From assembly GCA_903932695.1 (NCBI GenBank), contig CAIZGZ010000121.1, positions 1 to 5,948 on the forward strand: a stretch of 5,948 bases of DNA, written 5' to 3'. The notes under the pieces are model-generated. The model did no database searches, was not told where the DNA came from, and worked only from the letters and a program-made list of their open reading frames with translations. A program made the position numbers and the translations under genes. Source of the stretch: an uncultured Actinomycetes bacterium (lineage in GTDB: Bacteria; Actinomycetota; Actinomycetes; Nanopelagicales; Nanopelagicaceae). Below, in pieces: positions 1 to 5,948 of this stretch (position 1 is its first letter; every line of letters begins with the position of its first letter).

Positions 1-7
1 ACTCCTT
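1..7 (-). promoter_or_regulatory. Strong ribosome binding site for the next gene (likely lpqB)
   Basis: On the minus strand the end of mtrB reads TAAGGAGT, so an almost ideal Shine-Dalgarno sequence (AAGGAGT) overlaps the mtrB stop codon. The start codon it serves must lie just past the left edge. In Actinobacteria the gene directly after mtrB is almost always lpqB, a lipoprotein that binds the MtrB sensor region. The identity of that next gene is inferred from context, since none of its coding sequence is present. Confidence 0.75.
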
Positions 8-1577
8 AAATATCATCCTCATCGAATGAGAGAAAAGATGTGGAGATCTGCGCGGTGGGGTCAACCGCAATCGGTTCTGAGTCGATCGGAATACCTGGGA
101 TCTTAGGAACCGTCAACACAAAGTGAGCACCCTCTCCCAAGCGTCCCCAAGCTCGCAAGGTTCCTTGGTGGAGTTTTGCGTCATCGAGTGAAATTGAGAG
201 GCCAAGGCCGGTGCCGCCACGAATGCGAGAACGCGACGGATCCGCTCGCCAGAAGCGATCAAAGAGCCGAGCTGCATCGCGATCGCTAAACCCTATTCCG
301 TAATCACGAACACCGACTGCAACCTCTTTCGCGGTTGCAACCATCGTGATATCGATCGGCTTGCCTTCACAATGGTCGATGGCATTCGAGATCAAATTAC
401 GTAAGATGCGCTCAATCCGGCGCGGGTCAACGTCAGCAAATACCGCCTCGCTTGGGAAGTTCAAACGAATCTCGGTTGAGTCACCGAGCTGGAGATGATC
501 GATGGTCTGTCGGATGAGATCGCCGATATTGATCTCTTTACTCTCCAAGATTGACGCGCTGGCATCAAAGCGACTTACCTCCAGGAGATCGGTGAGCAAC
601 GCCTCAAAGCGAGCAATTTGGGAAGCCAGAAGTTCTGCGCTTCGTCGCGCTGCTGGATCCAAATTCTCGGCATTGTCCGAGATCACCTGTGATGCCATGC
701 GGATAGTTGTTAATGGGGTGCGTAGTTCATGCGAGACATCTGAGACGAATCGTTGCTGGAGTCGGGAGAGGTTTTCTAAGCGCGAGATCTGCTGCTGCAT
801 CGAAACAGCCATCTCATTGAAGGAGATCGCAAGACGAGCCATCTCATCTTCGCCCTGGACATCCATGCGACGGTTGAGATCACCAGCCGTGAGCTCTTCA
901 GCGATCTCGGCCGCATCACGCAATGGATGAACCGCTTGGCGCGTGACATACCACGAGAGCAATGCGATGAAGATGACCAGGAAGATTCCGGCTAACCATA
1001 AGAGTTTGGCGATGAAGCCAAGAATGGTCTGTTGCTCATTGAGCAAGAAGACGTAATAGAGCTCGTATGGCGATGATGGTGGAATCAAGAACGCACTACC
1101 GACGATGATTGCCGGCTGAACTCTTCCATCGGTATAACTCACATAACTGCGCACCCACTGCGGGTGGGAAGATTTACGAACGGCCGCGCGCAAATCTTCT
1201 GGAATCGATGTGGCGAGCAGATTATTTGTGGTCGCGTCATATGTGCTGTTGGCGATCTTTCCCAGCGGAGATCCAACGAGCACTACCTCGCGCGGGGCGG
1301 TATCGACGCTCGGAGTACTGGGGCGCAGGATTTGCGAAACAACTGCATCAATCTTGAGGTTAGCCAGATACTGGGTAGCCTCCATCTGCCCTTGGTCATA
1401 GCCCAAAAGCGACTCGGCCTCTGATACAGACGCGGTGGTCTTTTCGCGATAGATCCCTTGAGAGATCTGGCTAAATAAGATCGTGCCAAGCAGCGCGATC
1501 AAAATACTGGAGAGAACTGCGGTAGAGGTAATGACGCGAAAGAGAATCGATCGTTGCCACCTCAAACGAAAGTTCAT
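6..1577 (-). CDS. mtrB: MtrB, two-component sensor histidine kinase
   Basis: This is a 523-residue membrane histidine kinase that phosphorylates MtrA, which is encoded immediately upstream. A basic N-terminus is followed by TM1 at about 13-35, an extracytoplasmic sensor region at about 36-184 and TM2 at about 186-210. A HAMP linker follows at about 211-263 with the usual Pro218. The HisKA dimerisation helix carries phospho-acceptor His283 in VSHELRTPLT. The ATPase domain shows the N box (Asn394, Asn398), G1 (DYGIGF, 425-430), F box (LFDRFWRAD, 438-446) and G2 (GGTGLGL, 454-460). The segment after G2, SISLDDAKLHQG, is typical of MtrB rather than generic kinases, and length fits the family. An acidic tail of about 30 residues follows the last beta strand. 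The ATG lies three bases after the mtrA stop with only a weak ribosome site, which suggests translational coupling. All catalytic motifs are intact. In well-studied relatives the pair controls cell-wall hydrolase and division genes. Confidence 0.96.
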   Translation of the reverse strand: MNFRLRWQRSILFRVITSTAVLSSILIALLGTILFSQISQGIYREKTTASVSEAESLLGYDQGQMEATQYLANLKIDAVVSQILRPSTPSVDTAPREVVLVGSPLGKIANSTYDATTNNLLATSIPEDLRAAVRKSSHPQWVRSYVSYTDGRVQPAIIVGSAFLIPPSSPYELYYVFLLNEQQTILGFIAKLLWLAGIFLVIFIALLSWYVTRQAVHPLRDAAEIAEELTAGDLNRRMDVQGEDEMARLAISFNEMAVSMQQQISRLENLSRLQQRFVSDVSHELRTPLTTIRMASQVISDNAENLDPAARRSAELLASQIARFEALLTDLLEVSRFDASASILESKEINIGDLIRQTIDHLQLGDSTEIRLNFPSEAVFADVDPRRIERILRNLISNAIDHCEGKPIDITMVATAKEVAVGVRDYGIGFSDRDAARLFDRFWRADPSRSRIRGGTGLGLSISLDDAKLHQGTLRAWGRLGEGAHFVLTVPKIPGIPIDSEPIAVDPTAQISTSFLSFDEDDI

Positions 1578-1580
1578 TGA

Positions 1581-2261
1581 TTAATCTTCACCAGTTCCGG
1601 CTTTATAGCCAACACCACGAACCGTGACAATAATCTTGGGATTATCAACATCTTCTTCAATCTTCGCACGCAAGCGCTGAACGTGGACGTTGACCAAACG
1701 GGTATCTGTTGCGTTTTGATATCCCCAGACCTCATCGAGGAGAGCTTCGCGCGTAAAGACCCGACCCGGCTCTTTGGCAAGCGCAACAAGGAGATCAAAC
1801 TCGAGGCGGGTCAGCGGGATAGTTTTGCCACGACTGACGATTGTGTGTGCGACTTGATCGATCTCTACATCCCCAATGCGAAGCATCGTGCTTTCTGTAA
1901 CAGGTGAGCGACGAAGCCGGACTTTAATGCGAGCAACCAGTTCAGAGGGATTAAAAGGTTTAATCATGTAATCGTCCGCACCTGCCTCAAGCCCGAGGAC
2001 AACATCCTGGGTATCGCCTTTCGCGGTGAGCATCACGATGGGAACCATCGAACTCTTGCGAAGCTCGCGACAGACTTCAATTCCACTCAAACCTGGCAGC
2101 ATGACATCGAGAAGTACGAGATCAGGTTTGTTGGCATCAAAGATTGCCTTCACCTGATCACCCGAATTCACCAGATCAACTTCGAAGCCAGAACCGGTCA
2201 GAACAATTCCAAGCATCTCCGCCAAGTCTTGGTCGTCATCGACGACCATGATGTGGGTCAT
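1581..2261 (-). CDS. mtrA: MtrA, OmpR-family response regulator
   Basis: This 226-residue DNA-binding response regulator is the partner of MtrB. The receiver domain (about 1-115) has the acidic pocket Asp8-Asp10, the phospho-acceptor Asp52 in LLDVMLPG, Thr79 in MLTAK and the conserved Lys101 in the KPF motif. The OmpR/PhoB winged-helix domain (about 125-222) has the characteristic LTRLEFDLLVALA, VFTREALLDEVWGY and RLVNVHVQRLRAKIE segments and ends in VRGVGYKAG. It matches actinobacterial MtrA closely along its full length. I chose the ATG at 2259-2261 because the protein then begins like known MtrA, a few residues before the VVDDD strand. That ATG overlaps the ahcY stop as TAATG, a classic coupling arrangement. 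An in-frame ATG at 2277-2279 would add six residues and overlap ahcY by 19 bases. It is less likely but not excluded. No tmk gene separates it from ahcY, unlike in Mycobacterium. Confidence 0.97.
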   Translation of the reverse strand: MTHIMVVDDDQDLAEMLGIVLTGSGFEVDLVNSGDQVKAIFDANKPDLVLLDVMLPGLSGIEVCRELRKSSMVPIVMLTAKGDTQDVVLGLEAGADDYMIKPFNPSELVARIKVRLRRSPVTESTMLRIGDVEIDQVAHTIVSRGKTIPLTRLEFDLLVALAKEPGRVFTREALLDEVWGYQNATDTRLVNVHVQRLRAKIEEDVDNPKIIVTVRGVGYKAGTGED

Positions 2262-3535
2262 TAGCTGCCGTGCTCCCATGAGTTGAGGTAGAGCTCTTGA
2301 GCCGGAGTCAGTGAATCGATTGTTACGCCCATCGCCGCCAACTTCAGGCGAGCAACTTCCTTATCGATCTCGGTTGGAACGTCATGGAGTCCTGCGCCCA
2401 ATGTTGCAGCAGCCTTGAGCAGCCACTCTGCGGTAAGTGCTTGATCTGAGAATGACATATCCATGACGGATGCTGGGTGGCCTTCGGCTGCGCCAAGGTT
2501 CACAAGGCGACCTTCTGCGATAAGAAGGAGTCGGCGGCCATCTGCCAACTGATATTCATCGGTCTGGTGGCGGATGCGGCTCTTGCTCTTTGCATTCTTC
2601 TCAAGCCAAGCAACATCGATCTCAATATCAAAGTGGCCAGAGTTAGCGAAGATCGCGCCATCCTTCATTACTGCGAAATGTTCTTCGCGAAGCACATCGC
2701 GGTTGCCGGTCACGGTGACGAAATAATCACCGATCTTTGCCGCCTCGAGTGAATCCATCACGCGATAGCCCTGCATCAAAGCATCGAGCGCCTTGGTTGG
2801 GTCAATCTCGGTAACAACGACGTTTGCGCCCATTCCGCGAGCACGTTCAGCAACGCCCTTGCCGCAGTAACCAAATCCACAGACAACAAAGGTGCTGCCA
2901 GCGATAAGTCCATTTGTGGCACGGAAGATTGCATCGAGAGAAGATTGACCGGTACCGAAGCGATTATCAAACATATGCTTGGTGTCGGTGTCGTTGACAG
3001 CGATCATCGGAAATTTGAGCGCACCATCTTTGGTCATCTGGCTCAGACGAATAACGCCTGTTGTTGTCTCTTCGCAGCCACCCATGATCTCACCGATCAA
3101 CTCAGTGCGTGTGGTGTGGAGAGTGTTGACGAGGTCGCAACCATCATCGAAAACTACGTGAGGCTTAATATCGAGAGCTGCGTTGAGGTGAGCGTAGTAA
3201 CCATCGCGATCCACACCATTGCGAGCATAAACAGCGATTCCATATTCATGAACAAGAGCTGCCGCGGTGTCATCTTGGGTTGAGAGTGGGTTTGAGGCGC
3301 AGAGAGCGAGTTCTGCTCCACCCGCTTTGAGTGCGCGCATGAGGTTCGCGGTCTCGGTGGTGACGTGCATGCAGGCTGCGATGCGAACTCCTGCAAATGG
3401 CTTCTCTTTCTCAAACCGCGCTTTGATCTGAGCGAGAACAGGCATATTGCGTTCGGCCCACTCGATGCGCTTCTTTCCTTCTGCGGCTAGCGAAGCGTTT
3501 GCAATCTCGTGTCCTACGGCGGTCTCTACTGACAT
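2261..3535 (-). CDS. ahcY: Adenosylhomocysteinase (S-adenosylhomocysteine hydrolase), short form
   Basis: This cytosolic NAD-dependent enzyme reversibly splits S-adenosylhomocysteine into adenosine and homocysteine, closing the activated methyl cycle and relieving inhibition of methyltransferases. With the chosen start it has 424 residues and its active-site positions align with the human enzyme numbering: Asp131 (FDDGCD), Glu156 (EETTTG), Lys186, Asp190, Asn191 and His301 (GHFD). The NAD-binding loop is GFGYCGKG at 220-227, followed by Glu243 in VTEID. Position 195, cysteine in the human enzyme, is threonine here, in NRFGTGQS. The roughly 40-residue insert of long bacterial forms is absent. 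The protein ends in YLNSWEHGS without the usual C-terminal Lys/Tyr tail. These traits resemble archaeal and thermophile-type enzymes. The start at 3533-3535 is supported by GGGAGA five bases upstream. Reading further upstream in frame (to 3697) would overlap manB and add non-homologous sequence. S-inosylhomocysteine, used by a methanogen relative, is a possible alternative substrate. Confidence 0.95.
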   Translation of the reverse strand: MSVETAVGHEIANASLAAEGKKRIEWAERNMPVLAQIKARFEKEKPFAGVRIAACMHVTTETANLMRALKAGGAELALCASNPLSTQDDTAAALVHEYGIAVYARNGVDRDGYYAHLNAALDIKPHVVFDDGCDLVNTLHTTRTELIGEIMGGCEETTTGVIRLSQMTKDGALKFPMIAVNDTDTKHMFDNRFGTGQSSLDAIFRATNGLIAGSTFVVCGFGYCGKGVAERARGMGANVVVTEIDPTKALDALMQGYRVMDSLEAAKIGDYFVTVTGNRDVLREEHFAVMKDGAIFANSGHFDIEIDVAWLEKNAKSKSRIRHQTDEYQLADGRRLLLIAEGRLVNLGAAEGHPASVMDMSFSDQALTAEWLLKAAATLGAGLHDVPTEIDKEVARLKLAAMGVTIDSLTPAQELYLNSWEHGS

Positions 3536-3538
3536 CTT

Positions 3539-3545
3539 CTCTCCC
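3539..3545 (-). promoter_or_regulatory. Ribosome binding site deciding the ahcY start
   Basis: The minus strand reads GGGAGAGAAGATG. The GGGAG core lies about five bases before the ATG at 3533-3535. This selects that ATG over the in-frame ATG at 3545-3547, whose own codon forms part of the Shine-Dalgarno sequence, and over farther upstream starts inside manB. Confidence 0.75.
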
Positions 3546-3572
3546 ATTGATCTAGTCTCTACTAGCGGAAGG

Positions 3573-4955
3573 CTACCTGAAAAGTGCGAGTACTTGATCT
3601 CTGACTTGAGCCATTCGTGCCGGCGTCGCCGCTTCAACGTTGAGACGTAGCAGCGGCTCAGTATTTGAGCCCCGCACGTTAAACCACCAATCATCACCTT
3701 GGACAGTTATGCCATCGAGTTCATCAATAGCGTAATCCTGCTCAAATGATGCCTTCACGAAGGCGATGCTTGCTGCAGTATCGGCCACTGTGGTGTTGAT
3801 CTCACCACTCGCGCTGTAGCGATTGAGTGGCGCAAGCAACTCAGAGAGAGTCCCCTCACAATGAGCTAACTCTGCGATCGCAAAGAGTGCGGCAAGGGCG
3901 CCGGAGTCGGCCTTCCAGAAATCAGCAAAATAGAAGTGACCCGAGTGTTCGCCACCAAAGATTGCTCCGCTCTCCGCCATCATCTTCTTGATGTACGAGT
4001 GGCCAACTCGAGATCGCAGTGCTACACCACCATGCTCTTCCACAATCTCAGGTACGGCGTGCGAAGAGATGAGGTTGTAAATAATTGTTGAGCCAGGCTT
4101 GCGCTTGAGTTCACGAATTGCAATCAAGGCGGTGAGAGCAGAAGGGTTAACGAGCTCGCCTTTCTCATCGACCAAGAAACAACGATCGGCATCGCCATCG
4201 AATGCCAGGCCGATATCGGCCTTCTCAGAGCGAACCTTCTTCACGAGATCGACCAAGTTGGCGGGGTCGATCGGGTTCGCTTCGTGATTTGGGAAATTTC
4301 CGTCGAGCTCAAAATACATAGGGACGATCTCAACGTTGAGGCGCTCCATGATTGCTGGAGCGGTATATCCGGCCATGCCATTACCCGCGTCGATGACGAT
4401 CTTGAGTCGCTTTTTTGTTGGCGCACCGGCGAGCGGCAGCGCATCACTACCAAACGTTCCTAGCAGAAAATCAACATACTCACCGAGCAAATTACGCTCA
4501 GTTACTTTGCCAATCGGCCCGGTGGACATCGCCACACCCTGCTCCATTAATTGTTTGATGCGAAGCAAGCCCGATTCGCTTCCAATCGGACGAGCACCGC
4601 TCTTTGCAAGTTTCATGCCGTTGTAGGCAGCCGGATTATGGCTTGCGGTAAACATCACGCCTGGCAGATTGAGGTAACCCGATGCGAAATACAACATGTC
4701 GGTAGATGCCAACCCAATTCGAATCGCATCCATACCTTGCGAACTCACACCATCGGCAAATGCGGTGGCAAGGAGATCAGATGAAGGGCGCATATCCTCG
4801 CCAATAACGACGGTTCCCGGCTCGCGCTCTTCGGAGAGAAAGCGTGCAAATGCGGTGCCGAGCACAAAGGCAAACTCGGGAGTGATCTGCTCATCCACAA
4901 GACCACGGATGTCATAGGCCTTGATCACTGCATCTAATTCTTGGCGTGTAAACAT
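3573..4955 (-). CDS. manB: Phosphomannomutase/phosphoglucomutase (alpha-D-phosphohexomutase)
   Basis: This cytosolic Mg-dependent enzyme of 460 residues interconverts hexose 6-phosphates and 1-phosphates. Mannose 1-phosphate then feeds GDP-mannose for envelope glycans. All four family signatures are present. The phosphoserine loop is TASHNP (103-108), with catalytic Ser105. The metal loop is DGDADR (253-258), the sugar-recognition loop is GEHSGH (335-340), and the phosphate-binding loop is RGSNTEP (428-434). YDIRG near residue 14 is the usual N-terminal phosphohexomutase motif. GEHSGH is typical of dual PMM/PGM enzymes, so glucose 1-phosphate may also be a product. Length is normal and nothing is broken. 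The ATG at 4953-4955 follows GAGGATC, a short-spaced ribosome site directly behind a hairpin. The gene sits 30 bases after DUF3499 and 37 bases before ahcY. In many relatives manA and an SIS-domain gene follow manB, and neither is present here. The gene symbol rests on family and synteny, and substrate preference is not readable from sequence. Confidence 0.94.
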   Translation of the reverse strand: MFTRQELDAVIKAYDIRGLVDEQITPEFAFVLGTAFARFLSEEREPGTVVIGEDMRPSSDLLATAFADGVSSQGMDAIRIGLASTDMLYFASGYLNLPGVMFTASHNPAAYNGMKLAKSGARPIGSESGLLRIKQLMEQGVAMSTGPIGKVTERNLLGEYVDFLLGTFGSDALPLAGAPTKKRLKIVIDAGNGMAGYTAPAIMERLNVEIVPMYFELDGNFPNHEANPIDPANLVDLVKKVRSEKADIGLAFDGDADRCFLVDEKGELVNPSALTALIAIRELKRKPGSTIIYNLISSHAVPEIVEEHGGVALRSRVGHSYIKKMMAESGAIFGGEHSGHFYFADFWKADSGALAALFAIAELAHCEGTLSELLAPLNRYSASGEINTTVADTAASIAFVKASFEQDYAIDELDGITVQGDDWWFNVRGSNTEPLLRLNVEAATPARMAQVRDQVLALFR

Positions 4956-4965
4956 GATCCTCTTC

Positions 4966-4982
4966 TCACCGGTTCCCGGTGA
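4966..4982 (-). promoter_or_regulatory. Perfect 7-bp hairpin between DUF3499 and manB
   Basis: The transcript strand reads TCACCGGGAACCGGTGA, in which TCACCGG pairs perfectly with CCGGTGA around a GAA loop. It begins three bases after the DUF3499 stop codon and directly abuts the GAAGAGG ribosome-site region of manB. No run of U follows, so it does not look like an intrinsic terminator. It could tune manB translation, act as an RNA processing or stability element, or cause pausing. The structure is seen directly; the function is inferred. Confidence 0.55.
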
Positions 4983-4985
4983 ACT

Positions 4986-5393
4986 TTACTCCGTAGAGAG
5001 ATCTGTGGGGATAGAGCGAAGGTGGCCACGACGGCCAAGCTCTGTTGCCGGTTGGGCAGCCGACTGCTGGGCAATGGAGTCAGCCTCACTCGCAGGGTTG
5101 AGTCGTGCTTGGTTGGCGACCTCTCTGACGGCATCCGCGATTGCCATGAGATCGTCATCGTTCGGACCTATCTCACCTGGCTCCGGCTCATTGCGAACGA
5201 CGCTCCACCCATTAGGAAGCGTCAAACGTGCGCTATGCAGTTCACACAGGTCATAAGAATGTGGTTCAGCGAAGGTAGCTAACGGACCAACGATCGCCTG
5301 AGATTGGGCATAGACGTAGACCAGCGTTTTTGAGGCGACCGAGCGGCAGCCCGCTCTAGAGCAAGCCCGACCGGCTCGTGGATGAGATCGCAT
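4986..5393 (-). CDS. DUF3499 family protein, putative zinc-binding
   Basis: This 135-residue protein belongs to DUF3499, an actinobacterial family of unknown function that is encoded beside manB (Rv3258c in Mycobacterium tuberculosis). Recognition rests on the N-terminal half, which contains CSRAGC (11-16), TLVYVYAQSQAIVGPLA (about 23-39), EPHSYDLCELH (43-53), a GWSVVR segment (62-67) and a DDDLMAIADAVRE helix (79-91). Cys11, Cys16, Cys50 and His53 form a plausible CxxxxC / CxxH metal site, probably zinc. From about residue 98 the chain is rich in Ala, Ser and Gln and probably disordered. No signal peptide or membrane segment is visible, so it should be cytoplasmic. The ATG has no recognisable ribosome site, but a TANNNT box ends six bases before it, consistent with leaderless initiation. 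It heads the manB-ahcY-mtrAB cluster. Biochemical function is unknown. Confidence 0.88.
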   Translation of the reverse strand: MRSHPRAGRACSRAGCRSVASKTLVYVYAQSQAIVGPLATFAEPHSYDLCELHSARLTLPNGWSVVRNEPEPGEIGPNDDDLMAIADAVREVANQARLNPASEADSIAQQSAAQPATELGRRGHLRSIPTDLSTE

Positions 5394-5399
5394 GCTGAG

Positions 5400-5405
5400 A
5401 GATTA
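5400..5405 (-). promoter_or_regulatory. Probable -10 box of a leaderless promoter for DUF3499 and downstream genes
   Basis: The minus strand reads TAATCT, six bases, then ATG. TAATCT fits the actinobacterial -10 consensus TANNNT. The spacing puts the predicted transcription start on the A of the ATG, the geometry of leaderless messages common in Actinobacteria. No Shine-Dalgarno sequence precedes this ATG, which agrees. A convincing -35 box is not visible (the expected place reads roughly CAACGCA). A short degenerate motif such as this can occur by chance. Confidence 0.5.
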
Positions 5406-5409
5406 TCTG

Positions 5410-5422
5410 GTTCGGCTCGAAC
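5410..5422. repeat. 13-base inverted repeat in the promoter spacer
   Basis: GTTCG and CGAAC arms of five bases face each other around a three-base centre (GTTCGAGCCGAAC on the minus strand). The element lies just upstream of the predicted -10 box, between the -35 and -10 regions, where a repressor site would be effective. It is short enough to be accidental, and no binding protein is recognised. The arms are in the opposite order to the actinobacterial LexA box. Confidence 0.35.
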
Positions 5423-5483
5423 TGCGTTGGATTTGATGGATCTTGCCGGTTGCGTGTGTTGAATCTAGCGGCAGGGCGGAAAA

Positions 5484-5948
5484 TCAGTGTGCCGAGTGCA
5501 AGGCAGCGTGAGCAAGGGTTCGAATATCAAGGGTTGGCAGCGTTGAACCGCTTTGAATCTCATGCGAGGCAAGTGGCAGATAACTCATTGAACTCCCACT
5601 GGCCAAAATTGCGCTGGCATAGAGCGGAGATTTATTCAGCGGTTGGATACTGATGGCGCTGAGTGCACTTGGCGCGCTCCAGCTCTGCAAGTCGGCGCCA
5701 CTCACGACAACCGAACCTCTCGCTCCCGTGGTTGTCGACCAGGTGATTTTTGCCGAAATAGAACTACCCATAAAGCAGATCGTTGGCTTCTCACCGGCAA
5801 GATTAAGAAGAACCGGTGATCGCGAATCGTTCGAGAGTTGGCTCAGCGAATTGGCCCACGCAAAATCAGAGCTCCCACTTCCGAGTGTTGTGAGAACGCT
5901 GGCGAGAAGTGGTTGATCAGATGTAATCACAATTCCGTAAGGAAGTGA
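5484..5948 (-). CDS. C-terminal part of a DUF5719-type envelope protein (partial)
   Basis: An open frame runs in from the right edge without a stop, giving 154 residues of C-terminus; the real start lies outside the window. It begins SLPYGIVITSDQPLLASV, so the GTG at 5928-5930 is an internal valine codon, not a start. The sequence is rich in Ser, Ala, Leu and Thr, poor in charge and has few Lys or Arg, as expected for a secreted beta-rich domain. Features are GSVVVSGADLQSW near 72-90, a PLYASAILASG segment near 107-117 and a YLPL segment near 122-125. These resemble the end of DUF5719 proteins, which lie upstream of DUF3499 and manB in many Actinobacteria and carry an N-terminal export signal or anchor. 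Family assignment rests on remembered motif pattern plus synteny, so it is moderate. Molecular function is unknown. It ends 90 bases before DUF3499, with no obvious terminator between. Confidence 0.6.
   Translation of the reverse strand, partial: SLPYGIVITSDQPLLASVLTTLGSGSSDFAWANSLSQLSNDSRSPVLLNLAGEKPTICFMGSSISAKITWSTTTGARGSVVVSGADLQSWSAPSALSAISIQPLNKSPLYASAILASGSSMSYLPLASHEIQSGSTLPTLDIRTLAHAALHSAH

Noticed and set aside
502..930. 142-codon open frame on the plus strand
   Set aside because: It is antisense to the HisKA/HAMP part of mtrB, is rich in Arg and Ser as shadow frames are, and has no family likeness.
2262..2279. Six-residue longer MtrA from the ATG at 2277-2279
   Set aside because: The shorter start matches known MtrA N-termini and forms a TAATG coupling with ahcY; the longer one is possible but less likely.
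3552..3565. CTAGT / ACTAG inverted repeat in the manB-ahcY gap
   Set aside because: It has five-base, AT-rich arms around a four-base loop with no U run; too weak to call a terminator or operator.
3536..3697. Longer ahcY reading frame starting at 3697
   Set aside because: The extra 54 residues overlap the manB end, resemble no AhcY N-terminus, and a good ribosome site serves the ATG at 3533-3535.
5410..5422. Possible LexA (SOS) box
   Set aside because: The actinobacterial LexA site has CGAAC before GTTCG with a four-base spacer; here the arm order is reversed and the spacer is three bases.
5450..5653. 67-codon plus-strand frame as a candidate for the expected metallopeptidase
   Set aside because: It has no HExxH zinc motif, is too short, and mostly overlaps the DUF5719-like gene in antisense.
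5653..5916. 87-codon plus-strand frame near the right edge
   Set aside because: It lies wholly antisense to the DUF5719-like coding frame, which is open to the edge and fits synteny; no recognisable domain.

Overview
All supported genes lie on the minus strand, so transcription runs from high to low coordinates. In transcription order they are: the 3' end of a DUF5719-type secreted or envelope protein (cut by the right edge), a small DUF3499 protein, a phosphomannomutase/phosphoglucomutase (manB), S-adenosylhomocysteine hydrolase (ahcY), the response regulator MtrA and its sensor kinase MtrB. A strong Shine-Dalgarno sequence overlapping the mtrB stop codon shows that another gene follows beyond the left edge, most likely the lipoprotein gene lpqB. 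This is a well-known conserved actinobacterial neighbourhood (in Mycobacterium: DUF3499 - manB - ... - sahH - tmk - mtrA - mtrB - lpqB). The window therefore comes from the Actinomycetota. By eye the G+C content is near one half, far below Streptomyces or Mycobacterium, and the genes are packed tightly. That suggests a small-genome, possibly aquatic, lineage (Nanopelagicales- or Luna-like), but the sequence alone does not fix the taxon.

Layout: 5484-5948 is the C-terminal part of the DUF5719-like protein. 5394-5483 is a 90-base spacer with a probable leaderless promoter and a short palindrome. 4986-5393 is DUF3499, followed by a 30-base gap with a perfect 7-bp hairpin. 3573-4955 is manB, followed by a 37-base gap with a good ribosome binding site. 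2261-3535 is ahcY, whose stop overlaps the mtrA start by one base (TAATG). 1581-2261 is mtrA, then a 3-base gap, then mtrB at 6-1577.

Functionally the block joins cell-envelope homeostasis with one-carbon metabolism. MtrAB controls cell-wall remodelling and division genes, LpqB modulates MtrB, ManB supplies mannose or glucose 1-phosphate for envelope glycans, and AhcY clears S-adenosylhomocysteine. The 3-base gap and one-base overlap indicate that ahcY, mtrA and mtrB are translated from one message. Upstream, spacing allows the whole DUF3499-to-mtrB set to be one operon.

I found no mobile element, CRISPR array, RNA gene or new defence-like system. The points most worth a second look are the AhcY, a short form with archaeal/thermophile-type signatures rather than the long form usual in Actinobacteria; the intercistronic hairpin before manB; the leaderless promoter and palindrome before DUF3499; and the compacted gene order lacking whiB, the metallopeptidase, manA and tmk.
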